Made by a program: the position numbers and the translations under genes | Virus record (IMG/VR): IMGVR_UViG_3300020152_000260 | Location: 1 to 39,805 of that record | Length of the DNA: 39,805 nt | Origin: a virus | Strand: one strand, 5' to 3' | Shown here: positions 21,922-30,327 of the stretch, piece by piece | Layout of the letters: each line of letters opens with the position of its first letter | Position numbering within the stretch: the stretch's first letter is position 1 | Notes under the pieces: model-generated | Databases searched by the model: none | Told to the model about the DNA's origin: nothing | The model's input: the letters and a program-made list of their open reading frames with translations, nothing else

Positions 21922-24221
21922 TGGCCGTGCGAATCCCCGAGTCCGGTCTCCAGGGCGCGGCGCTCCGCGAGGCGGCGACGTCCGAGTTCCGGCAGATCAT
22001 CGAATTGGTCCGCGCGGCGCTGGCGAAGAAGGTGTACTCGGAAAGCCCGGAGCGGGCCTATGTCCACATCGAGGCCATCTACCCCGATCGGGCGATCTGC
22101 GAACGGGACGGCCGCTACTGGGCCTACCCCTACACGCTGAACGACGACAACACCGTCGCGATCGGCGAGCCGCTTGAAGTTATCGAGCAATACGTCCCGG
22201 TCACGCTGCGCGAATCCCGCTGCTTTATCGAAGCCGCCGAGAACGGCCGCTGGCTGATCCGGGTCATCCGCGCCGGGCTCTCGCTCAATAAGAATTTCTA
22301 TCCCGATGCCGTGCTGCGCGAAGCGGCGCCGCTGTTCGAGGGCGCGCGGGTATTCGCCAAAAGCGACGACGAGCACATCAAGGGCGGCGGCAAGGACGTC
22401 CGCAATCTCTTGGGACGGCTGGTCGAGGCCAAGTTCTCGGCCGGGGCCATGCCCGACTGCGGCGAGCTGCGCGCCAAACTGGAGCTGATCGAGCCCGAGG
22501 GCGAGGTGGCCGTGAAGCTCCGCGAAGCGCATAGCCGCGGCATGGGCGATCTGTTCGGCTTCTCGATCGACGCCGAAGGCTCGGCCAAGGCCCAGCTGCA
22601 CGAGGGCCAGCGCGTCAAGGTCGCCCAGAAAATCAACAAGGTCAATTCCGTGGATCTGATTGTCGAGCCGGGCGCCGGCGGACAGTTGATCCGTCTCGTC
22701 GAATCCGTCCACCCCGAGGAGCCAGACATGGCATTACGCGAACGCATGATCGAGGCGGTGAAGGCCGCCCACAACGGGCAGCTGCCCGCCAACCTGAATA
22801 CCAATGACGACGCGGCGCTGGAAACGGCGTACCGCGAGGCCGTCGCTTCGAATAAACCCACGACGACGCAAGCAGGCTCCGCCGCCGGTGCACCGGCGGC
22901 GGCCGACCTTGGCGCGATCGAGGAACGTATCCGCATGGTCGAGGCCCGTGCGAGCGCCCGTGTCGCGATCAGCACCTCTAACCTGCCGCAACCGGCGAAG
23001 GACAAGCTGCTGAACGATTTCGCCGCCCGCGAACGCTTCGTCGAAGCGGACGTCACGGCCGCGATCAACGCCGAGCGGGAGTACCTGGCCCGGTTCACCG
23101 AGTCCGGGAAGCCCGTGCTCCATTTCGGCGAGGTTCGTGTCGAGGATCGGGCGGAAAAGCTGGCCGGCATGCTCGACGCCTTCTTCGATCCCGCTCATAA
23201 GGATCATCGGGCGACGCAGAGCTTCAAGGAGTGCTACATCGAGATCACCGGCGACCGCCGCGTGTCCGGACGTTTGGGGGATTGCAACCCGACGCGGCTG
23301 CGCGAGGCAATCGGAGCCGAATTCGCTGAATTCCGCGAATCCTTGACCACGGCGAGCTGGGCCAACGTGCTGGGCTCCTCAATCACCCGGCGGATGATTG
23401 CCGATTACCAGCAAACCGGTCGCTATGACGTGTGGCGGCGCTTGGGTAACGTGGTGCCGGTCGGCGATTTCCGCATCCAGGAGCGCACCCGCTTCGGCGG
23501 CTATGGCGATCTTCCGGCTGTCGCCCAGGGCGACCCCTACGCGTCACTCACCTCGCCGACTGACGAAAAGGCAACCTATGCGGTCACCAAACGGGGCGGC
23601 ACGGAAGATGTGACGCTGGAGATGATCCGGAACGACGACGTCGGCTCGATCCGGCAGATCCCGGTCAAGATGTCGCGGGCGGCAAAGCGGACGCTGAGCA
23701 AGTTCGTGCTCGATTTCCTGGCCACCAATCCTACCATTTACGACTCGGTGGCCCTGTTCCATGCCACTCACGGCAACCTCGGCGCGGCGGCGCTGTCCGC
23801 GACTACGGTTGCGGCCGGGCGCCTTGCCGTCCTCAAGCAGACAGAATTGAGCTCCTCCGATCGTATCGGCATTCCGCCGGTGAATCTCTGGGTGCCCTTC
23901 GATCTGGAGGAAGGCGCGTTCGAGCTGTTCCGTCGCACCACCAACAACGACACCGATTTCGTCGAGTCGTTGCAGATGAACGTGCTCCCGGTCTGGTACT
24001 GGAGCGACGCCAACAACTGGTTCCTGTCCTGCGACTACAACGAGGTGCCGACCGTCGAGATCGGCTTCCTCGACGGCAACGAGGAACCGGAGCTGTTCGT
24101 CCAGGACAGCCCGACCGTCGGCAGCCTGTTCAGCAACGACAAGATCACCTACAAGATCCGGCACATCTACGGCGGCAACGTCCTGGAGTACCGGGGTCTG
24201 TACGGCGCGATCGTGGCGTAA
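21921..24221 (+). CDS. Prohead protease / major capsid protein fusion
   Basis: A 766-residue protein. Residues 1 to about 269 form a prohead protease: H152 in SDDEHIKGGGKDVRNLLGR and S215 in LFGFSIDAEG are the likely catalytic pair. From residue about 270 a scaffold-like helical region leads into the major capsid protein, recognised by SLTTASWANVLGSSITRRMI, LFHATHGNLGAAALS and the C-terminal KITYKIRHIYGGNVLEYRG. The capsid forms the head shell and the protease matures it. An in-frame ATG at 22728 (residue 270) has GAGGAG six bases upstream, so the capsid part may also be made separately. Confidence 0.9.
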   Translation: MAVRIPESGLQGAALREAATSEFRQIIELVRAALAKKVYSESPERAYVHIEAIYPDRAICERDGRYWAYPYTLNDDNTVAIGEPLEVIEQYVPVTLRESRCFIEAAENGRWLIRVIRAGLSLNKNFYPDAVLREAAPLFEGARVFAKSDDEHIKGGGKDVRNLLGRLVEAKFSAGAMPDCGELRAKLELIEPEGEVAVKLREAHSRGMGDLFGFSIDAEGSAKAQLHEGQRVKVAQKINKVNSVDLIVEPGAGGQLIRLVESVHPEEPDMALRERMIEAVKAAHNGQLPANLNTNDDAALETAYREAVASNKPTTTQAGSAAGAPAAADLGAIEERIRMVEARASARVAISTSNLPQPAKDKLLNDFAARERFVEADVTAAINAEREYLARFTESGKPVLHFGEVRVEDRAEKLAGMLDAFFDPAHKDHRATQSFKECYIEITGDRRVSGRLGDCNPTRLREAIGAEFAEFRESLTTASWANVLGSSITRRMIADYQQTGRYDVWRRLGNVVPVGDFRIQERTRFGGYGDLPAVAQGDPYASLTSPTDEKATYAVTKRGGTEDVTLEMIRNDDVGSIRQIPVKMSRAAKRTLSKFVLDFLATNPTIYDSVALFHATHGNLGAAALSATTVAAGRLAVLKQTELSSSDRIGIPPVNLWVPFDLEEGAFELFRRTTNNDTDFVESLQMNVLPVWYWSDANNWFLSCDYNEVPTVEIGFLDGNEEPELFVQDSPTVGSLFSNDKITYKIRHIYGGNVLEYRGLYGAIVA
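22722..22730 (+). promoter_or_regulatory. Internal ribosome site and start inside the protease-capsid gene
   Basis: GAGGAG stands six bases before an in-frame ATG at 22728, exactly at the boundary between the protease and the scaffold/capsid region. Starting here would give a 497-residue product. Mu also makes its scaffold from an internal start in the protease gene, so this is a known strategy; use of this site is inferred. Confidence 0.5.
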
Positions 24222-24236
24222 CCCGGGCAACCGCGC

Positions 24237-24917
24237 ATGGCGCTCTCCGACTATCAAGCCCTGGTGCCGAAGCTGGTCCGCGATACCGCGGGGAAGCTCG
24301 CGAGCGGCGATATCGACCAGGCGATTGCCCTGGCGGTCACCCGCTACAGCAAGGATCGGCCGCGGCGCACCGTCGTGGACCTCAACGTCGCGGGCGGCGG
24401 GAACCTCCTCGACCTGCCGGCCGGGTTCGAAGCGGAGTTCAGCGCCATCGTCAGCCTGGAATACCCGATCGGGCAGGTGCCGCCCGCCTTCATCGGCGCC
24501 GATCAGTACGATCTCTACCAAAGCCCGTCCGTGGCGAAACTAATGCTCCTGTCGGCGGTGCCGGCCGGGGCGGTGCTGCGGCTGACCCATACCCGCCGGC
24601 ACGTCGTGTCCGCCTCGGAGGACACGATCCCGGTCGATGACCGCGAGCCGGTGGCGAGCTGGGCGGCCGCGATCGGCTGTGAAGAGATCGCGAGCTATTA
24701 CGCCAATAACAGCGAGCCGACCATCCAGGCCGACCGGACCGACCAGCAAGGCCCGGCACGGGAATACACCCGGCGAGCCAAGGAACTCCGGCAGCGGTAT
24801 TTGGCGGAGCTCGGCGTCGAGGACAAACGGAATTCAGCGGCCGGCGAAGTCGTGAACTGGAACCTGGGGAACAGCCTGGGCCGCGACCGGCTCACCCACC
24901 CGAACCGGTACCGCTGA
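24237..24917 (+). CDS. Head-tail connector-like protein
   Basis: A 226-residue protein in the position of a head-completion or connector protein, immediately after the capsid gene. It is helical at both ends (MALSDYQALVPKLVRDTAGK; EYTRRAKELRQRYLAELGVE) with a beta-rich centre. I recognise no catalytic motif. Its stop overlaps the next start, so expression is coupled. Confidence 0.65.
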   Translation: MALSDYQALVPKLVRDTAGKLASGDIDQAIALAVTRYSKDRPRRTVVDLNVAGGGNLLDLPAGFEAEFSAIVSLEYPIGQVPPAFIGADQYDLYQSPSVAKLMLLSAVPAGAVLRLTHTRRHVVSASEDTIPVDDREPVASWAAAIGCEEIASYYANNSEPTIQADRTDQQGPAREYTRRAKELRQRYLAELGVEDKRNSAAGEVVNWNLGNSLGRDRLTHPNRYR

Positions 24918-25441
24918 TGGAGATCGCGATCGAGTTGGAAGGTTTCGGGCAGTTCCAGGAACTCTGGCGCCAGGCGCCGGAAATTGCCGACCGGGAGTTC
25001 CACGCGGCCATGGAGGAATCGCTGGCGCTGCTTCAGCGGGAAGTGGTGGAGGCGACACCCACCGGCGCTTATGGGCTCCTCCGGAAAAGCATCATCGCCC
25101 GCGAGCCGCAGCGGCTGTCCGACGGATTGATCGGCGTGGTGGATGTGCAGGACGCCCAGGGCAAGTTCGGCTCGGTGCTGAATTATGCCGTGGCCGTCGA
25201 GCTCGGCACCCGGCCGCACTTCCCGCCGGTCGAACCCTTGATCGATTGGGTCCGCGAGAAGCTCGGCGTCGATCGGGATGAAGCGCCAGGCGTCGCCTTC
25301 CGCGTCGCCCGGAAGATTTCCCGCACGGGCACGAAAGGCGCGCACATGTTCGAGCGCACCATGAAGGCCCAGCGGGCGCAGGTGCAACAGATTTTCAGGC
25401 GAGCCGTGCAGCGAATCGTCCAGCAACTGGGGGGCCAGTAA
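24917..25441 (+). CDS. HK97 gp10-like tail completion protein
   Basis: A 174-residue protein. The segments LLQREVVEATPTGAYGLLRK and NYAVAVELGTRPHFPPVEPL are typical of HK97 gp10/virion-morphogenesis proteins, with the GT-P-H-x-PP turn. These join head and tail. It starts at the stop of the connector gene and ends four bases before the next. Confidence 0.75.
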   Translation: MEIAIELEGFGQFQELWRQAPEIADREFHAAMEESLALLQREVVEATPTGAYGLLRKSIIAREPQRLSDGLIGVVDVQDAQGKFGSVLNYAVAVELGTRPHFPPVEPLIDWVREKLGVDRDEAPGVAFRVARKISRTGTKGAHMFERTMKAQRAQVQQIFRRAVQRIVQQLGGQ

Positions 25442-25444
25442 GCC

Positions 25445-25909
25445 ATGGCCGATGCCATCCGCACCGCCATCGTCGCCAAGCTCAACTCGGTCGCCGATAT
25501 CGGCCGGGTGCACGCCTACGAGCGCTACGCCAACCAGATGGCGGACCTCTCGGCCCTCTATGCCTGGGATGCCGGCAGCGGACAAAAGCAGCTCCGCGGC
25601 TGGTTCGCGCGGCGGGTCGGAATCCAGGAATCGAAGCCTTCCGAGCCGACGTTTCGGGAAACCATCACCTGGCAGATCCGCGGTTACCTGGCGCTGTCCG
25701 ATGCCGCGGCAAGTGAGCTCGCCTTCGACGATCTGATCGATGCGATTCGGGCGGCCTTCCGGGCAGACGATACCTTGGGCGGGGCCGTCGCCACCTGCTG
25801 GATCGACGACGAGGCCGGCATTCAATCGGACGACGCCGGGCCCGTGTTATTCGCTAACGTGCTGTGCCATTCGGCGCGGCTGATTCTGAAAACGAGACGT
25901 TACTTTTAG
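25445..25909 (+). CDS. Tail terminator-like protein
   Basis: A 154-residue protein by position and size a tail terminator, which caps the tail tube. It begins with a helix (MADAIRTAIVAKLNSVADIG) and has a beta-rich centre (ETITWQIRGYLALSDAAASE) and an Arg-rich end. The call rests mainly on synteny between the gp10-like and tail tube genes. Confidence 0.6.
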   Translation: MADAIRTAIVAKLNSVADIGRVHAYERYANQMADLSALYAWDAGSGQKQLRGWFARRVGIQESKPSEPTFRETITWQIRGYLALSDAAASELAFDDLIDAIRAAFRADDTLGGAVATCWIDDEAGIQSDDAGPVLFANVLCHSARLILKTRRYF

Positions 25910-25918
25910 GAGCTGAAA

Positions 25919-26089
25919 ATGGCCAGCAAGACCGTACCGGAATCCCAGACCGCCACCGTGCCGAAGCGCGTCACGGTCGCGCTTAAAAAGCCCCATAGCC
26001 ATCAGGGCGTGGACCGTAAGCACGGCGAGAAGATCGACGTCACCGAAGCACAGGCAACGTGGCTCAAAGAGCTCGGCGTCATCGAATAA
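25919..26089 (+). CDS. Small tail-region protein (56 residues)
   Basis: AGGAG lies six bases before the ATG. The product begins MASKTVPESQTATVPKRVTV and ends in KIDVTEAQATWLKELGVIE. Such short proteins, with a beta strand and then a recognition-like helix, occur before tail tube genes in Mu-like phages. The clean ribosome site and lack of other coding sequence support it. Confidence 0.65.
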   Translation: MASKTVPESQTATVPKRVTVALKKPHSHQGVDRKHGEKIDVTEAQATWLKELGVIE

Positions 26090-26117
26090 CCCTTCCACGA
26101 ATCAGGCGAGGCTTTTT

Positions 26118-26885
26118 ATGCCACAAAACATCGTACTCGGCGCCGGCAAGCTCTACTTCGACCTCGAAGATGCCAACGGCAATCTGACCGGCGAGCGCTA
26201 TCTCGGCGACACCCCAGGCTTCACGGTCAACGTCCAGGCCGACAAACTGGAAGACTACGACTCGGACGGCCCGATCGCGGAAAAACACCTCGATATCGCC
26301 ACCCGCGTGAACCGATCGGCGCAGATCGTGGGCAAAGACATCTCGGGGGACAATCTGGCACTGTTCCTGATCGGCGATAAATCCACCGTCAACCAATCCT
26401 CCGGCTCTGTGACCGACGAGGCGCTGACCGTCAAGAAGGGCCATTACTACCAACTGGGCGCCTCCGCCAGCCGGCCGGCCGGGGTGCGCGACATCAGCAC
26501 GGTGGTAGTGACCGGCGCCGGCGGGACCCCGACCTACGTGGACGCGACCGACTACACCGTGGACCTCACCTTGGCGCGCCTGTACATCGAGTCCGGCGGC
26601 GCGATTGCGGACGATACCCCCCTCCTGGTGGACTATGCGAAGGTGGCGACGACCTGGGAAGAAATCGCCAGCAACAATCTCGGGGCCAAGAAAGGCGCAC
26701 TGCGCTTCATCGCCGATAACACGCAGGGCGAGAACCGAGACCTTTACATCCCGAAATGCGAGATGGCGCCCGGCGGCGAACTGGCCTGGAAATCCCGCGA
26801 CACCGTACAGCAAATGACCTTCGCCGTTTCGATCGGCAAGCGAGGCAGTTACGCCCAGGTGTACGTCAACGGCCGTCCGGCGTAA
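26118..26885 (+). CDS. Major tail tube protein
   Basis: A 255-residue protein. NIVLGAGKLYFDLEDANGNL and GERYLGDTPGFTVNVQADKL at the N-terminus, with DYDSDGPIAEKHLDI next, fit tail tube proteins of siphovirus-like Mu relatives. It is beta-rich, as needed for the tube hexamers. It precedes the frameshifting chaperone gene and the tape measure in the normal order. Confidence 0.75.
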   Translation: MPQNIVLGAGKLYFDLEDANGNLTGERYLGDTPGFTVNVQADKLEDYDSDGPIAEKHLDIATRVNRSAQIVGKDISGDNLALFLIGDKSTVNQSSGSVTDEALTVKKGHYYQLGASASRPAGVRDISTVVVTGAGGTPTYVDATDYTVDLTLARLYIESGGAIADDTPLLVDYAKVATTWEEIASNNLGAKKGALRFIADNTQGENRDLYIPKCEMAPGGELAWKSRDTVQQMTFAVSIGKRGSYAQVYVNGRPA

Positions 26886-26894
26886 GGAGGATTA

Positions 26895-27308
26895 ATGGAT
26901 TCGAACGAATTGAACGTGCTGGTGCCGGAACCCGTCCGCGTCATCGCCGGCGGCGAAACGGTCGAGGTATTGCCGCTCACCATCGGGCAGATTCCGGCCA
27001 TGGCCCGGGCGCTACGCGGGGTGCCATTCGGCTCGGAGGGCGATGTGCTCGACGTGCTGGCCCTCGTGGCCGACCACGGCGATGCGATCGCCGAAGCCGT
27101 GGCCATCGCCGTCCGCCGCCCGCGCCAATGGATCGACGGGCTGACGGCCGACGAGTTCATTCAACTGACGGCCGCCGTCATCGGAGTCAACGCGGGTTTT
27201 TTTACCCGCAGCGTGCTGCCTGCGGTGAGCGACATGATGACAAAGCTGGCTGGGGCGACGCTATTCAGCGACTCGTCGCACACGGACACCGCTGGCCCGA
27301 GATCCTGA
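26895..27308 (+). CDS. Tail assembly chaperone, short (frame 0) product
   Basis: A 137-residue protein with AAGGAGG before its start. It lies between the tail tube and tape measure genes, where lambda gpG-type chaperones occur. The centre LTADEFIQLTAAVIGVNAGF runs into seven T bases (27197-27203) read as GGT TTT TTT, an ideal T-TTT-TTT slippery site. Most ribosomes would finish this short form. Confidence 0.8.
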   Translation: MDSNELNVLVPEPVRVIAGGETVEVLPLTIGQIPAMARALRGVPFGSEGDVLDVLALVADHGDAIAEAVAIAVRRPRQWIDGLTADEFIQLTAAVIGVNAGFFTRSVLPAVSDMMTKLAGATLFSDSSHTDTAGPRS

Positions 27309-27451
27309 ACTATACCCGGCCGCAGGTCGAAGCGTTTCTCACGGCGATCGATCGGGCCGAAAAGCAGCGGCGGCGGGATTGGCTATTGCTGATGCGGGCT
27401 TCGCAAGCCTCGAAAGACGGCTTCCAGCAAATGCTCGAATGGCTGAAGTGA
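27203..27451 (+). CDS. Tail chaperone -1 frameshift extension (gpGT-like)
   Basis: A -1 shift at 27197-27203 carries ribosomes into a frame that is open to 27451, adding 82 residues to the first 103, for a total of 185. The added part is protein-like (WGDAIQRLVAHGHRWPEILN, YTRPQVEAFLTAIDRAEKQR, WLLLMRASQASKDG) and has no good start codon of its own. A six-base-pair stem CCGCAG/CTGCGG (27206-27225) starts two bases after the slip site. In lambda the long form recruits the tape measure. Confidence 0.78.
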   Translation, partial: YPQRAACGERHDDKAGWGDAIQRLVAHGHRWPEILNYTRPQVEAFLTAIDRAEKQRRRDWLLLMRASQASKDGFQQMLEWLK

Positions 27452-27646
27452 TTAGGCGCGGAGGCCGTGGATCAGGCCGAGCAGCAGGGCAACCGGCGAG
27501 ACGCGTTTAAAGACGATCCACAGCACGAAGGGCAAAAAGACGAAGAGCTGATAGCTCCGGGGCGACGCGGCCGTCGCAAAACACCACAGCAAGCCGAACA
27601 GGGCCGTCCAGCCGAACACGAAGGTCAATAACTGATCCCATTTCAT
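27452..27646 (-). CDS. Small two-TM protein encoded against the tail operon
   Basis: A 64-residue product. The start at 27646 (MKWDQLLTFVFGWTALFGLL) is preferred since the longer frame overlaps the tape measure start and is not protein-like. Two transmembrane helices (about residues 6-24 and 31-47) end in a short basic tail. It fills exactly the gap between the chaperone (stop 27451) and tape measure (start 27658), on the opposite strand. No clear Shine-Dalgarno sequence. It may be a lysogeny-expressed moron, such as an exclusion protein; this is inference. Confidence 0.55.
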   Translation of the reverse strand: MKWDQLLTFVFGWTALFGLLWCFATAASPRSYQLFVFLPFVLWIVFKRVSPVALLLGLIHGLRA

Positions 27647-27657
27647 TAGAAAGCGCC

Positions 27658-30327
27658 GTGGCAGATTACGAACTTGGTTTAAAGATACGCGTCGATGCAA
27701 AGACCGGCAAGGCGGAAATCGTCGGCGTCGGCGATGCGGTCAAGCGGTTGGGCGAGGAAGGCCGGCAATCCGGACAAAAGCTGAACCAAGGCTTTTCCGC
27801 CGCCCGCCAGGGCGTCCAATCGATCAGCCAGCAACTCGCAGCCGCGCGGCGCGATCTCATCGCCTTCTTTCTGATCGGCCAGGGCGCGCAGCTTTTTAAG
27901 GACTTCGTCGGCATTACCGACGCCGGCAAGAAGATGTCCGGGCAACTGCGCCAGGTGACCCAGGATAACGCCGATCTCGCGGCCGTTCAGGGTCGCTTGC
28001 TCCAGGTGGCCGACGATACCCGCAGCGCCCTTGATGCGACCGTAACGCTGTACGCGCGGGTGGCCCGCTCGACCAAAGAGCTCAACACGACCCAGCAGCA
28101 GAATCTCACCTTCACCAAAGCGATCAACGAATCGTTCCTACTGAACGGCAGCACGTCGGAGGAGGCGGCGAGCGGCGTCATTCAGCTCAGCCAAGCCCTG
28201 CAAAAGGGGCGGCTGAACGGCGACGAGTTCGTCTCGGTGATGGAAGGCGCGCCGTTGGTGGTCGAGGCCCTCCAGAAGCATCTCAAAGCCTCCAAGGAAG
28301 ATCTCTTCAAGTTTGCCGAGGAAGGCAAGATCACATCGGACGTGATCGTCAAGGCAGTGCTCGAAATGTCCGGCGAATGGGACCGGCAGTTCAAGCTGCT
28401 GCCGCGCACCGTGGAATCGGCGCTCACCCAGCTGAAGAACGACACGAGCGCGGCGTTCAAAGACATCGACACCTCGCCGCTAACCCGCTCGATCGACGAG
28501 TTCCGGGCCATCCTCACCGATCCTCAAACCCTGAAGGCGATCACCGGCTTTGCGCAAGCGATCGTGGATTCGATGGGCGTGGCGGCGAAGGCGTTGCAGA
28601 CATTCAAGGGCCACGGGGAAGAAGTCGTGGCGATCCTCGCAGCGATATCCGGTGCCAAACTGGGCAGCCGGTTCGGGCCGACCGGCGCGCTGATTGGCGG
28701 GACGGCCGGATTGCTGCTGTCACCGCGGATGGCGAAGGAAGAGGCCAAAGGGATCAAGGAACTCTCGACCGAATATGCCGCGACGATCAAGCGGATCGGC
28801 GAACTCAAACGAGCATCGGCGACGCCGGGCGCTCAGTTATCCGGCGCCAGCAGCGGATTGCAAAAGCAGTTGAAGGAGGCCGAGCAGAAAGCGGCCGAGC
28901 TGATGGCGCGCATCAAGGCCCAAACCCAGAAAACCGACACGGCATCCGGTGAACCCGGGCCGCTCGACCTCTCCAACATCCGTACGCTCCCGGTCAAACC
29001 CGCGAAAGAGAAAAAGCCGAAAGCCTCGCTCCTGGACGATGCCCGCCAGGAAATCCAGGCACGTCTGGAACTGCAGCGGGACGCGGCCCGGATCGAGCTG
29101 GAGGAGCAACGAGCCGGGTTCGAGGCCGGTGAAGCTGCGCTCGAACGTCAGTTGGATCAAAACCTGATCGATTACCGCACCTATTACACCCAGGTCGCCG
29201 AGCTCCGGCAGGCTGACCTCGACGCGCAGATCGAGGCCAAACAGCGCGAGATCGAGATTGCCCAGCAGGCCCGGGCCAACCTGCCCGCCGACCAGGGCAA
29301 AGCGTCCATCGAGCAGGCTCGGCTGCAAGGCGATATCGAACGACTGATGAGCGAAATCGGCCTCATTGAGGCGCAAAAGGGCGAGATCGTCGCCGAGGCG
29401 CAGGCGGAGATCGCGGGCCGCGATCGCAATTTGGCCGATCAGCTTGACCAGTTCAGGCTGAAGCTGCTGGAGCTTCAAAAGGACAAGATCAACCTGGCCG
29501 ATATCGTGGTCCCGCCGGAGCAGCAGGAGCTTTTCCAGGCGCGGCTAGCGGTGCTTCAAAATCAATATCGGGACTTCCTGGAGCAGCTTAAAGCCGCTGG
29601 TAATACCGAGGGTGTCCAGATCGTGCAGCAGGTGATCAATACCGAGGCGATCGAGGGCTTTAAGACCCAAACCGACCAAATGACCCAGTTTGCCCAGCGC
29701 TCGGCCGAGAACATGCAGGACGCCTTTGCCGACCTTCTGTTCGATCCCTTCCAGGACGATCTGTCCGGCATGGCGAAAAGCTTCTCGGACACGCTGCGCC
29801 GCATGGCGGCCGAGGCGCTGTCGCAGGATATCCTCGGGGCGCTTTTCGGGAACCAGTCGGGCGGCGCGGCGTCGGCCGCCGGCGGCCTGCTCGGCGGTCT
29901 CGGCGATCTGGCCAAGGGCGGCGGCGGGATCGCGGGGTTTTTCTCCAACCTCCTGATGGCGTTCGGTTTCGACGAAGGCGGCTGGACCGGCCCCGGCGGG
30001 CGGCTGCAACCGGCCGGCGTGGTGCACGCCAACGAATACGTCTTTTCGGCGCCCTCGGTCAACCGGCTCGGCGTCGGCTTCCTCGAAGCGCTGCACCAGA
30101 TGACCAAGGGCCCGAGCGTCCCGAGCTTCGGCGGCTACGCCAACGGCGGGCTGGTGGACCACATGGCCGCGGCCGCCGCGGGCCCGGCGCAGACCGGATC
30201 AGTCCGCATCATCAACACGATCGACCCGAACCTCGTCCACGACTACCTGTCGAGCCCGGCGGGCGAGAAGGTGATCGTCAACCACATCCAGCGCAATTCC
30301 GGGGCGATCCGGCAGATGATCAAGTAA
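27658..30327 (+). CDS. Tail tape measure protein
   Basis: An 889-residue protein starting with GTG. The region about residues 150-230 (FTKAINESFLLNGSTSEEAA, GVIQLSQALQKGRLNGDEFV, SVMEGAPLVVEALQKHL) is the tape-measure N-terminal domain. A long coiled-coil middle and a Gly/Ala-rich hydrophobic stretch near 730-770 follow. Its length sets the tail length; it passes into the host envelope during infection. The C-terminal DEGGWTGPGGRLQPAGVVHA and the FGGYANGGLVDH segments are typical of the family. Confidence 0.92.
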   Translation: MADYELGLKIRVDAKTGKAEIVGVGDAVKRLGEEGRQSGQKLNQGFSAARQGVQSISQQLAAARRDLIAFFLIGQGAQLFKDFVGITDAGKKMSGQLRQVTQDNADLAAVQGRLLQVADDTRSALDATVTLYARVARSTKELNTTQQQNLTFTKAINESFLLNGSTSEEAASGVIQLSQALQKGRLNGDEFVSVMEGAPLVVEALQKHLKASKEDLFKFAEEGKITSDVIVKAVLEMSGEWDRQFKLLPRTVESALTQLKNDTSAAFKDIDTSPLTRSIDEFRAILTDPQTLKAITGFAQAIVDSMGVAAKALQTFKGHGEEVVAILAAISGAKLGSRFGPTGALIGGTAGLLLSPRMAKEEAKGIKELSTEYAATIKRIGELKRASATPGAQLSGASSGLQKQLKEAEQKAAELMARIKAQTQKTDTASGEPGPLDLSNIRTLPVKPAKEKKPKASLLDDARQEIQARLELQRDAARIELEEQRAGFEAGEAALERQLDQNLIDYRTYYTQVAELRQADLDAQIEAKQREIEIAQQARANLPADQGKASIEQARLQGDIERLMSEIGLIEAQKGEIVAEAQAEIAGRDRNLADQLDQFRLKLLELQKDKINLADIVVPPEQQELFQARLAVLQNQYRDFLEQLKAAGNTEGVQIVQQVINTEAIEGFKTQTDQMTQFAQRSAENMQDAFADLLFDPFQDDLSGMAKSFSDTLRRMAAEALSQDILGALFGNQSGGAASAAGGLLGGLGDLAKGGGGIAGFFSNLLMAFGFDEGGWTGPGGRLQPAGVVHANEYVFSAPSVNRLGVGFLEALHQMTKGPSVPSFGGYANGGLVDHMAAAAAGPAQTGSVRIINTIDPNLVHDYLSSPAGEKVIVNHIQRNSGAIRQMIK

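Noticed and set aside
26756-27202. Upstream part of the second tail-chaperone frame as an independent gene
   Set aside because: It is a shadow of the tail tube and short chaperone frames; only the part after the slippery site is protein-like.
27662-27668. TAATCT on the minus strand as a third Mor-type promoter for the antisense membrane gene
   Set aside because: The dyad expected 34 bases upstream is absent and the hexamer falls within tape measure codons.
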